DNA of 10,778 nucleotides, from the NCBI GenBank assembly GCA_050999295.1, contig JBPCPI010000040.1, forward strand, positions 1 to 10,778, in the 5' to 3' direction. This stretch comes from JACCQS01 sp050999295. Lineage in GTDB: Bacteria; Actinomycetota; Actinomycetes; Mycobacteriales; Geodermatophilaceae. A program made the position numbers and the translations under genes. The notes below the pieces were generated by a model that was given only the letters and a program-made list of their open reading frames with translations, searched no databases and was not told the origin of the DNA. Shown one piece after another: positions 1 through 5,870 of this stretch (position 1 is the stretch's first letter; every line of letters starts with the position of its first letter).

Positions 1-680
1 GTGCCCCGCAGGTGGCCGGCGCGGTCCGCGACACCCTGGCCCACGCCGAGGCCGTCGCCGAGCGCGAGTTGGCCAGCATCATCGACAACCCGGTGCTGCT
101 TCCCGACGGTCGGGTGGAGTCCAACGGCAATTTCCATGGCGCTCCCGTCGGCTACGTGCTCGACTTCCTGGCCGTCGCGATCGCCGATCTGGCATCGATG
201 AGTGAGCGACGGACCGACCGGCAGCTCGATCCCGCGCGCAGCCACGGCCTGCCACCGTTCCTGGCCGCCGACCCGGGAGTGGACTCCGGACACATGATCG
301 CGCAGTACGCCGCGGCGGGCATCGTCAGCGAGCTCAAGCGGCTGGCCGCTCCGGCGAGTGTGGACTCGATCCCCTCCAGTGCCATGCAGGAGGACCACGT
401 CTCGATGGGGTGGGCAGCCGGGCTGAAACTTCGACGGGCCATCGACGGCCTGCGGCGGGTGCTGGCCATCGAGATCCTCAGTGCGGCAAGGGCGCTGGAC
501 TTCCGGGCGCCGCTTGTACCCGGGGCCGCAACCGCGGCTGCCCACGACTGCGTCCGAACCCGGGTCGATGGCCCCGGCCCGGACCGGTACCTCACTCCGG
601 AGATCGAAGCCGTTGTGGAACTGCTGGGAACCGGTGAGCTGGTCGCAGCGGTCGAATCGGTCGCCGGGGCGCTGCCATGA
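1..680 (+). CDS. hutH: Histidine ammonia-lyase, C-terminal part (5' end outside window)
   Basis: Deaminates L-histidine to trans-urocanate and ammonia, the first step of histidine degradation in the cytosol. The reading frame is open from base 3 and carries about 225 residues, the C-terminal half of a roughly 510-residue enzyme; the MIO cofactor triad (Ala-Ser-Gly) would lie upstream. Visible family landmarks in order are PQVAGAVRDTL, DNPVLLPDGRVESNGNFHGAPV (NFHG active-site loop), SERRTDRQLDP, LPPFL, SGHMIAQYAAA, and PASVDSIPSSAMQEDHVSMG. The last block normally reads SANQEDHVSMG; here the Asn is Met, while the catalytic-pocket Gln-Glu is kept. The TGA stop overlaps the ATG of the next gene (ATGA), so the two are translationally coupled. 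The GTG at base 12 is an internal Val codon, not the start. Family assignment is very secure. Confidence 0.96.
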   Translation, partial: APQVAGAVRDTLAHAEAVAERELASIIDNPVLLPDGRVESNGNFHGAPVGYVLDFLAVAIADLASMSERRTDRQLDPARSHGLPPFLAADPGVDSGHMIAQYAAAGIVSELKRLAAPASVDSIPSSAMQEDHVSMGWAAGLKLRRAIDGLRRVLAIEILSAARALDFRAPLVPGAATAAAHDCVRTRVDGPGPDRYLTPEIEAVVELLGTGELVAAVESVAGALP

Positions 681-1945
681 CGCTCTCGCCCGCCGGTAAG
701 CACGCGTCGTCGGCGACCAGCCGGTCGCTGAGCAATCCGGCGAGCTTCGAGTCGATGTGGGCCGATCTCAGCGATGTCGGACGGTCACCGGCGACCGGTG
801 GCTACCGCCGCTTCGCGTTCACTCCCGAAGACGGGCAACTCCGCGAGTGGTTCGAGCAGGAAGCAGACGTTCGGGGCTTGGGTCTCACCGACGATCGAGC
901 CGGCAACCTGTGGGCGTGGTGGGGTAATCCGGATTCGGCCGGGCCCGGCGTCGTGACGGGCTCGCATCTGGACTCCGTACCGGCCGGCGGTGCCTTCGAC
1001 GGTCCGCTCGGGGTGGTGTCGGCCTTCGCGGCCATCGACCTGCTCCAGGTCCAGGGCTTCACTCCCGATCGCCCGATCGGGGTCGTCTGCTTCGGCGACG
1101 AGGAGGGCGCCCGGTTCGGCCTGCCCTGCACCGGATCTCGACTGCTCACCGGGACCCTGGATCCCGACCGGGCCCGGGGGCTCACCGACACCGACGGGAT
1201 GAGTTACGCCGACGCGATGGCCTGGGCCGGTCGAACGCCGCACCTACTTGGTCCCGACCCGCAGACGATGGCCAGGATCGGCACGTTCGTGGAACTGCAC
1301 GTCGAGCAGGGCCGAAGCCTGATCGACCTCGATGTGCCGGTGGGCGTGGCAAGCGAGATCTGGCCACACGGCCGATACCGGTTCACCTTCACCGGCCGTG
1401 CCGACCATGCCGGTACCACGCTCATGTCGGACCGCTCCGACCCGATGCTGACCTATGCCATGACGGTGCTGGCCGCGAACAAGCAGGCACGCAGCCGCAA
1501 CGCTCGAGCCACGTTCGGGCGAGTGTCGGTGCAGCCCAACGGAACCAACGCCGTACCGTCGCTCGTCACTGCCTGGCTCGATGCTCGGGCCGAGAATCCG
1601 GCCAACCTCGACGCGCTGCTGAGCGAGGTGCGCCGACAGGCGAACGAACGGGCGGAGCGCGACGGTACGACCCTTGACGTCGCGGTGGAGTCCTGGAGCG
1701 ACCTGGTGAGCTTCGATGCCACCCTGCGCGACCGGCTGGCCACTGTGCTCGGTGGCGCTCCGGTCCTGGCAACCGCGGCCGGACACGACGCCGGGGTGCT
1801 GTCCGCAGTCGGGATCCCCACGGCCATGCTTTTCGTCCGCAATCCGACCGGCATCTCCCATTCGCCGGATGAGTTCGCCGAACTCGGGGACTGCGCCGCG
1901 GGGGTGCGTGCCCTGGCCGACGTGCTGCGCGACCTCGCCAGCTGA
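677..1945 (+). CDS. M20-family amidohydrolase (allantoate amidohydrolase / N-carbamoyl-amino acid hydrolase type) in hut context
   Basis: A 422-residue zinc-dependent amidohydrolase of the M20 AllC/HyuC group. Metal ligands and catalytic residues are all present: H97 in GSHLDSVPAGG, D108 in AFDGPLGV, E142/E143 in GDEEGARFG, H208 in ELHVEQG, and H395 in RNPTGISHSPDEF; GHDAG at 369-373 is the usual active-site loop. The lid/dimerisation domain starts near WPHGRYRFTFTGRADHAGTT (229-248). Members hydrolyse ureido, formamidino or carbamoyl groups from small acids. Its ATG overlaps the hutH stop, so it is expressed with histidine ammonia-lyase; no allantoin or hydantoin genes are visible. Similar genes are often seen in actinobacterial hut clusters, where a formyl- or formiminoglutamate substrate is more plausible than allantoate; that substrate is my inference. 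The first 20 residues look unconserved. Confidence 0.9.
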   Translation: MTLSPAGKHASSATSRSLSNPASFESMWADLSDVGRSPATGGYRRFAFTPEDGQLREWFEQEADVRGLGLTDDRAGNLWAWWGNPDSAGPGVVTGSHLDSVPAGGAFDGPLGVVSAFAAIDLLQVQGFTPDRPIGVVCFGDEEGARFGLPCTGSRLLTGTLDPDRARGLTDTDGMSYADAMAWAGRTPHLLGPDPQTMARIGTFVELHVEQGRSLIDLDVPVGVASEIWPHGRYRFTFTGRADHAGTTLMSDRSDPMLTYAMTVLAANKQARSRNARATFGRVSVQPNGTNAVPSLVTAWLDARAENPANLDALLSEVRRQANERAERDGTTLDVAVESWSDLVSFDATLRDRLATVLGGAPVLATAAGHDAGVLSAVGIPTAMLFVRNPTGISHSPDEFAELGDCAAGVRALADVLRDLAS

Positions 1946-1988
1946 CCGACGCCGGTCGGGCCCCGTCCGCCGTGGCAGACTTTTCGGG

Positions 1989-2780
1989 GTGCCCGAAGGT
2001 CATACCCTGCATGGTCTGGCCCGGGATCAGAATTCTGCCTTCGCGGGCAGGCGGGTGCGCGTCACCAGTCCGCAGGGGACCTTCGGGGCCGGCGCTGCGC
2101 TCATCGATGGCCGGGTGCTGGGCGGAGTGACCGCCCACGGCAAGCGCCTCTTCGCCGACTTCGGCGAACGGATCCTGCACGTGCACCTCGGACTGTTCGG
2201 GAAGTACACAGCAGGGACCGGTGATCCGCCCGAGCCGCGCGGCGCGCTGCGAATGCGCTGGGTCGTTGACCAGCACTGGACCGACCTGCGCGGGGCGACC
2301 GCCTGCGAGGTGCTCAACCTCGTCGAGGTCGACACGATCCTGGCTCGCCTGGGCCCGGACCCCTTGCGGCCCAAGGCCCGCGGTGATGCCGCATACGCGC
2401 GGATCGCCCGTAGTCGCGCCCCGATCGCCGGCCTGCTGATGGACCAGACCGTCCTGTCCGGCGTCGGGAACGTCTATCGCGCTGAAATCCTGTTCCGGCA
2501 TCGGATACCGCCGTATCTCCCCGGCCGCGAGCTGACGGTGGACCGTTGGGACGCGCTCTGGTCCAGCCTGGTCACGCTCATGCGCGCGGGATTGCGAAGC
2601 GGCCGGATCGTCACCACCCGACCGATGGATCGTGACCGCGCCCGCGGGTACGTCCGAAGCGCGGATGCGCACTACGTCTATCGGCGTACCGGACTGCCGT
2701 GCCGGGTCTGCGGAACGCCGATCGCCATGCGGCTGCTAGCCGGACGCAAGCTCTACTGGTGCCCCACCTGCCAGTCCTGA
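1989..2780 (+). CDS. nei: Endonuclease VIII-like DNA glycosylase (Nei1 type)
   Basis: Base-excision repair glycosylase/AP lyase that removes oxidised, mainly pyrimidine, bases. The 263-residue protein begins (M/V)PEGHTLH from a GTG codon: Pro2 is the nucleophile and Glu3 the acid once the initiator is removed, which fixes the start even though no Shine-Dalgarno is seen and the frame is open far upstream. K52 (HGKRLF), the helix-two-turn-helix region (about 137-171, with MDQTVLSGVGNVYRAEILF) and a C-terminal zinc finger (C238, C241, C258, C261, with R253 in AGRKLYW) are intact. It resembles mycobacterial Nei1 (the Rv2464c type). It lies 43 bp after the M20 gene, close enough for read-through. 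A weak CAGACT hexamer at 1976-1981 could give a leaderless start. It converges on soxR; both deal with oxidative damage, but the pairing may be accidental. Confidence 0.95.
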   Translation: MPEGHTLHGLARDQNSAFAGRRVRVTSPQGTFGAGAALIDGRVLGGVTAHGKRLFADFGERILHVHLGLFGKYTAGTGDPPEPRGALRMRWVVDQHWTDLRGATACEVLNLVEVDTILARLGPDPLRPKARGDAAYARIARSRAPIAGLLMDQTVLSGVGNVYRAEILFRHRIPPYLPGRELTVDRWDALWSSLVTLMRAGLRSGRIVTTRPMDRDRARGYVRSADAHYVYRRTGLPCRVCGTPIAMRLLAGRKLYWCPTCQS

Positions 2781-2811
2781 GACCGCTTCTCACCACCGGA
2801 GTCGGGGGGTC

Positions 2812-2866
2812 AGACGCGCCCTACCGCGCTTTGCGCCGCGTGAGCCGGGGCTAGACGCGCCCTACC
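2812..2866. repeat. 14-bp direct repeat pair between convergent nei and soxR
   Basis: AGACGCGCCCTACC occurs at 2812-2825 and again at 2853-2866, 41 bp apart. The second copy contains the soxR stop codon (CTA at 2862-2864 on the plus strand), so the last soxR codons and its downstream region share sequence. Between them is a short GCGC-TTT-GCGC hairpin (2826-2836). No run of T follows, so a classical intrinsic terminator is not supported. It may be a short duplication at the 3' end of soxR or part of a dispersed repeat. Confidence 0.6.
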
Positions 2867-3338
2867 TCGCGTGGGACGGGCCCGGGGTACGCCGCAGCGC
2901 GCTGGGCAGGAAGCGGGCCCCGGGGCCCAGCGCCGCCACAGCGTCATTCGGATTGCTCAGCGCGCAGCGCTTCAACGAAAGGCAACCGCACCCGATGCAG
3001 GAGGTCAGCCCGTCGCGGAGCTGGGTCAGACCGGCGATCTGCTCGTCGAGTCGCGCCTGCCAGGACCGGGAGAGCCGAGCCCAGTCGGCCCGGGTCGGCG
3101 ATCGTTGGGCCGGCAGCGTGGCGAGCGCCGACCGGATCTCGTCCAACGAGAGCCCGACGTTCTGGGCAGCGCGGATGAACGCGAGTCGACGCAGGACGCC
3201 GCGTTCGTAGCGCCGCTGTCCTCCGCCGGTCCGGGTCGACGCGATCAGACCTGCGCTCTCGTAGTACCGCAGCGCCGAGGGCGCCAGTCCGGCCCGACGG
3301 GCGAGTTCACCGATCGGCAAGAGCTCGGTGCTCTTCAT
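2862..3338 (-). CDS. soxR: Redox-sensitive transcriptional regulator SoxR (MerR family, [2Fe-2S])
   Basis: A 158-residue MerR-family activator whose [2Fe-2S] cluster is oxidised by redox-cycling compounds; the oxidised form untwists over-spaced promoters. The N-terminal winged helix (about 6-75) shows LPIGELARRAGLAPSALRYYE and the wing GGGQRRYERGVLRRLAFI; a dimerisation helix follows (80-112). The cluster-binding signature is exact: C114-I-G-C117-G-C119-L-S-L-K-R-C125 (CX2CXCX5C). The length fits the family. The start ATG has no Shine-Dalgarno, and a CAATCT hexamer 7 nt upstream suggests a leaderless transcript. It is divergent from the SDR gene, with 49 bp between the start codons holding a SoxR box, so self-control and control of SDR/QueA-like are both expected. 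In streptomycetes SoxR senses the cell's own redox-active metabolites; this is a likely but unproven parallel. Confidence 0.96.
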   Translation of the reverse strand: MKSTELLPIGELARRAGLAPSALRYYESAGLIASTRTGGGQRRYERGVLRRLAFIRAAQNVGLSLDEIRSALATLPAQRSPTRADWARLSRSWQARLDEQIAGLTQLRDGLTSCIGCGCLSLKRCALSNPNDAVAALGPGARFLPSALRRTPGPSHAR

Positions 3339-3344
3339 CGCGAG

Positions 3345-3350
3345 AGATTG
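3345..3350 (-). promoter_or_regulatory. Putative -10 of the soxR promoter (leaderless)
   Basis: On the minus strand the hexamer CAATCT (3350 down to 3345) ends exactly 7 nt before the A of the soxR ATG, placing the expected transcription start on the start codon. No convincing -35 is visible; the SoxR box lies immediately upstream and would let SoxR influence its own transcription. The hexamer is a weak match to the actinobacterial TANNNT pattern. Confidence 0.4.
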
Positions 3351-3381
3351 TTGACATGAAGTTAACTTTAACTTGCATTCT
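3351..3381 (+). promoter_or_regulatory. MerR-type over-spaced promoter for the SDR/QueA-like operon
   Basis: A perfect -35 TTGACA (3351-3356) is followed by a 19-bp spacer and a CATTCT hexamer (3376-3381). A 19-bp spacer is the over-long spacing typical of promoters activated by MerR-family proteins, and the SoxR box sits inside it. The hexamer ends 7 nt before the ATG at 3388, so transcription would begin on the start codon. The -35 and box are seen directly; the -10 is a weak match and the start point is inferred. Confidence 0.65.
3355..3372. promoter_or_regulatory. SoxR box (operator)
   Basis: The 18-mer CATGAAGTTAACTTTAAC contains the perfect 10-bp palindrome AAGTTAACTT (3359-3368), identical to the core of the enterobacterial soxS SoxR box CCTCAAGTTAACTTGAGG; 13 of 18 positions agree, with the mismatches confined to the arms. 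It lies between the -35 and -10 of the SDR promoter and beside the soxR start, where a SoxR dimer would act. Confidence 0.8.
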
Positions 3382-3387
3382 CAGATC

Positions 3388-4113
3388 ATGACATCGGACG
3401 CGCAAACCGCACCTGTCCGCACAGCTCTAATCACTGGAGGATCCCGTGGTCTCGGCCGCGCATTGACCAAGGAACTGCTGGAGTCGGGGTGGCGGGTCGT
3501 CACCAACGGCCGGGACGGGCAGGCATTGCTCCGCCTCCGTACTGAGGTCCGGAATCCCGACGCGCTGATCGCGGTCACCGGCGACGTCGGTCGCCCGGAG
3601 CACCGAGCCGCTTTGATCAGCGAGGTCGCGTCCGTAGGCGGTCTTGACCTGCTGGTCAACAATGCCTCGGTTCTGGGACCGAGCCCGCAGCCCGCCCTGG
3701 CCGACTACCCCATCGACACGCTCCGAGCTGTGTACGACGTCAATCTGTTTGCCCCCCTTGCGCTGATCCAATTCGCGTTGCCGTACCTCCAAGCTCGAAC
3801 CGGCCGGATCATCAACGTCTCCTCCGATGCCGCAGTCGAGCCGTACGAGGGCTGGGGCGGCTACGGCTCCGCCAAAGCCGCTCTCGACCAGATCACCAAC
3901 GTCCTGAGCGCCGAGCATCCTGGCCTGCGCATCTACTCCTTCGATCCGGGTGACATGCGTACCGACATGCACGCCCGGGCCTTCCCGGGTGAGGACATCA
4001 GCGATCGTCCGGAACCGGAGACGGTCATTCCCGCTCTGCTCCAGCTGATCGAGGCAGGCCTGCCCAGCGGCCGCTACCGCGCCTCAGTGCTGCTGCCGCA
4101 GGTGACCACATGA
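3388..4113 (+). CDS. Short-chain dehydrogenase/reductase (SDR), SoxR-controlled
   Basis: A 241-residue classical SDR, an NAD(P)-dependent oxidoreductase of unknown substrate. It has the Rossmann nucleotide loop TGGSRGLG (16-23), NNAS (91-94, usually NNAG), the catalytic Ser in INVSSDAA (142-149), Y159-G-S-A-K163, and a DPGDMRTDM segment (187-194) after the active site. Basic R19 in the loop favours NADPH weakly. I start it at ATG 3388 instead of the TTG at 3373, because the TTG lies inside the promoter spacer; the ATG sits where the predicted transcript begins and no Shine-Dalgarno is seen. The stop overlaps the start of the QueA-like gene (ATGA), so the two proteins are made together. Position next to a SoxR box suggests a role in reducing or modifying a redox-active or electrophilic compound; this is inference. 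Confidence 0.9.
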   Translation: MTSDAQTAPVRTALITGGSRGLGRALTKELLESGWRVVTNGRDGQALLRLRTEVRNPDALIAVTGDVGRPEHRAALISEVASVGGLDLLVNNASVLGPSPQPALADYPIDTLRAVYDVNLFAPLALIQFALPYLQARTGRIINVSSDAAVEPYEGWGGYGSAKAALDQITNVLSAEHPGLRIYSFDPGDMRTDMHARAFPGEDISDRPEPETVIPALLQLIEAGLPSGRYRASVLLPQVTT

Positions 4114-5180
4114 GCGCGGTGCTCGCGCCGCACCCGAGCACGCACTTCGTCCTCCCGAACGACAGCGTCGCCACCGAACCCGCCGAGTACCGGGGTCTGG
4201 AACGTGACGAGGTCCGCCTCCTGGCCGCCACATCTACCGGCATCGCGTCTCACCGTTTCTACGAGCTACCCGATCTCCTCGAGCCCGGAGACCTATTGGT
4301 GGTAAACACGTCTCCGACCCTCCCGGCCGCCATCGACGCCGTCCTCGTGACTGGCGACCGCAGGCGAGTGCATGTCTCCACTCGGCTGGACAATCGAGAC
4401 TGGGTGATCGAGGTCCGGCTGGCCGACAACTCCGGACCAGAACGCGGGTTGAACGCCGGCGCCACCTTTCGAATCCCCAGCGGCCACGAACTACGACTGC
4501 TCGCCGCGTACCCGGACGCCTCGGCCACCGGAACCAGACTGTGGCGAGTTGCTCCCCCGTCGGACCTCAGTCACGCGGGGTACCTGCGGCGGTACGGCAG
4601 GGCGATCACCTACGGGTATCAGCCCCGGCGTTTCCCGATCTCTGACTATCAGAGCGTGTACGCCAAGGACGCCGAGACCGACCCGGTCGGGAGCGCCGAG
4701 ATGGCCAGCGCTGGAAGGCCGATCAGTGCCCGCGTCCTGGCCCGCGCTGCGGCTCGCGGGATCGCCGTCGCCCCGATCGTCCTGCACGCCGGTGTGTCGA
4801 GTCCCGAGTCGCACGAGCCCCCGATGCCCGAACGCTTCACCGTGCCGGGGTGCACCGGGCGGTTGGTCGAGGCGACCCGAGCCGCAGGTGGCCGAGTCAT
4901 CGCCGTCGGCACCACGGTCGTACGAGCCCTGGAAACTGCAGCCCGTCCCAACGGCCAGGTACCGGCAACGCAGGGCTGGACCGATCTCGTGATGGGTCCC
5001 GAGCGGCGCCCGCGCGTCGTCACTGGCCTGGTCAGCGGACTTCACGAGCCCGAGGCCAGCCATCTGCTCCTGCTCGAGGCCGTTGCCGGTCCGCAACGTG
5101 TCGCTGAGGCCTATCTCGCTGCCGTGACAGAGCACTACCTCTGGCACGAGTTCGGCGACTCGATGCTGTTCCTCCCCTGA
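4110..5180 (+). CDS. Divergent QueA-family protein (S-adenosylmethionine:tRNA ribosyltransferase-isomerase-like)
   Basis: A 356-residue full-length member of the QueA family, whose canonical enzyme moves ribose from SAM onto preQ1-modified tRNA to give epoxyqueuosine. Family landmarks are the N-terminal LPNDSVATEPAEYRGLERDEVRLL (compare LPxELIAQxPxxxRDxSRLL), LPDLLEPGDLLVVN (53-66), YQSVYAK (180-186), IVLHAGV (223-229), GRVIAVGTTVVRALE (261-275), GLHEPEASHLL (310-320), and FGDSMLFL (348-355). Several hallmark blocks have drifted: NDTRVIPAR is NTSPTLPAA (66-74) and the GSVAAPTAGLHF block is GSAEMASAGRPI (194-205). It overlaps the upstream SDR gene by 4 nt and appears to be under SoxR control. 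No tgt, queF or other queuosine genes are in the window. It may be a QueA paralogue acting on another substrate; family membership is secure, the reaction is not. Confidence 0.85.
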   Translation: MSAVLAPHPSTHFVLPNDSVATEPAEYRGLERDEVRLLAATSTGIASHRFYELPDLLEPGDLLVVNTSPTLPAAIDAVLVTGDRRRVHVSTRLDNRDWVIEVRLADNSGPERGLNAGATFRIPSGHELRLLAAYPDASATGTRLWRVAPPSDLSHAGYLRRYGRAITYGYQPRRFPISDYQSVYAKDAETDPVGSAEMASAGRPISARVLARAAARGIAVAPIVLHAGVSSPESHEPPMPERFTVPGCTGRLVEATRAAGGRVIAVGTTVVRALETAARPNGQVPATQGWTDLVMGPERRPRVVTGLVSGLHEPEASHLLLLEAVAGPQRVAEAYLAAVTEHYLWHEFGDSMLFLP

Positions 5181-5190
5181 GCGAGCACTT

Positions 5191-5206
5191 TACCATCTTG
5201 TTGGTA
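5191..5206. promoter_or_regulatory. Inverted-repeat operator before vapB
   Basis: TACCATCTTGTTGGTA is an inverted repeat with 5-bp arms (TACCA / TGGTA) and a 6-bp centre, 12 bp before the antitoxin ATG. A -10-like TAGGAT (5205-5210) overlaps its right arm and would start transcription at or next to the ATG. VapB-type antitoxins commonly repress their own promoter through such repeats; I see no good -35. Confidence 0.55.
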
Positions 5207-5217
5207 GGATGATTGCC

Positions 5218-5466
5218 ATGAAGACTACCATCGACCGATTGGGGCGGTTGGTCATTCCGAAGTCCATTCGTGACGAGCTTGGGCTGGCCGGTGGAGGTGA
5301 GGTCAACATCTCGCTGCGCAATGGCCGCGTCGAGCTGGAACCCGTTCTGCCCGACATGTCCTTGGTCGAACGTGATGGATTTCTTGCCGCCGAGCTGGAA
5401 ACTGACGATCAACCCCCGCTCGAGGCAAGCCAGGTTCGCGACCTGTTGGATTCTGTTCGGCGATGA
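5218..5466 (+). CDS. vapB: VapB-type antitoxin (AbrB/MazE-like DNA-binding fold)
   Basis: An 82-residue antitoxin. The first half is the swapped-hairpin AbrB domain, with the typical opening MKTTIDRLGRLVIPKSIRDELGL; residues 45-82 are acidic and charged and would be the segment that wraps and blocks the toxin. An in-frame ATG at 5209 exists, but the start at 5218 is preferred: the family begins right there, and AGGA (5206-5209) lies 8 nt upstream. The ATGA overlap with the PIN-domain gene is the standard toxin-antitoxin arrangement. Expected to neutralise VapC and, with it, to repress its own promoter via the inverted repeat at 5191-5206. A lone AbrB transition-state regulator is unlikely given the partner. 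Confidence 0.92.
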   Translation: MKTTIDRLGRLVIPKSIRDELGLAGGGEVNISLRNGRVELEPVLPDMSLVERDGFLAAELETDDQPPLEASQVRDLLDSVRR

Positions 5467-5861
5467 CGCCCGACACCTCAGTCGTCGTGGCCGCCTTCGG
5501 CCGTTGGCACGCGCGTCACGCGGCTGCCCGGGATGCCGTGCGAGCGAGTGAGCGGCTGATCGGCCACGTCGCTGTGGAATCCTTCTCAGTGCTGACTCGT
5601 CTTCCCGCACCGAGGCGTGCGCCACCCCGCCTTGTCCGGGAATTCTTGGACCACCATTGGCCGGGCCCCTGGCTATCCATGGACGGGACTGGCTATCGGC
5701 AGCTCCTCACAGCAGCCGCGGGTGGGCAGGCGATCGGCGGAGCGATCTACGACGCGTTGATCGCAGTATCCGCGCGCGAGAGCGGGCACACCATCGTGAG
5801 CCTCGACGAGCGAGCGATCCGCACGTACCAGGCCTTCGCCGCGCCGTACCAGCTGCTCTGA
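5463..5861 (+). CDS. vapC: VapC-type PIN-domain ribonuclease toxin
   Basis: A 132-residue PIN-domain toxin, a Mg2+-dependent endoribonuclease; family members cut tRNA or rRNA when freed from their antitoxin. The four acidic active-site positions are visible: D4 (TPDTSVVVAAF), E39 (HVAVESFSVLTRLP), D97 (GGAIYDALIA) and D115 (VSLDERA), so the enzyme looks intact. Its ATG overlaps the antitoxin stop by 4 nt. The next gene, hutI, begins only 9 nt after its stop and lacks a clear ribosome binding site, so hutI may depend on this transcript. Similar PIN proteins are abundant in actinobacteria; the RNA target cannot be read from sequence. Confidence 0.93.
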   Translation: MTPDTSVVVAAFGRWHARHAAARDAVRASERLIGHVAVESFSVLTRLPAPRRAPPRLVREFLDHHWPGPWLSMDGTGYRQLLTAAAGGQAIGGAIYDALIAVSARESGHTIVSLDERAIRTYQAFAAPYQLL

Positions 5862-5870
5862 GTCCGACCC

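Noticed and set aside
677..1945. An allantoin-degradation operon
   Set aside because: Only the M20 enzyme would support it; its coupled partner is hutH and no allantoinase or ureidoglycolate genes are nearby.
1566..2672. Long open frame on the minus strand opposite the M20 and nei genes
   Set aside because: It mirrors two well-supported plus-strand genes with full catalytic motifs; long antisense frames are expected at this GC content, and its protein shows no recognisable domain.
3373..3387. TTG start for the SDR gene, adding five residues
   Set aside because: This TTG lies at the end of the promoter spacer; the ATG at 3388 coincides with the predicted transcript start and leaves a normal SDR N-terminus.
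4110..5180. A queuosine biosynthesis locus
   Set aside because: Only a divergent QueA-like gene is present; no tgt, queF, queG or queH is visible, and key motifs differ, so the pathway cannot be claimed.
5191..5206. Terminator for the QueA-like gene
   Set aside because: The arms are only 5 bp and AT-containing, with no T tract; the location just before vapB fits an operator better.
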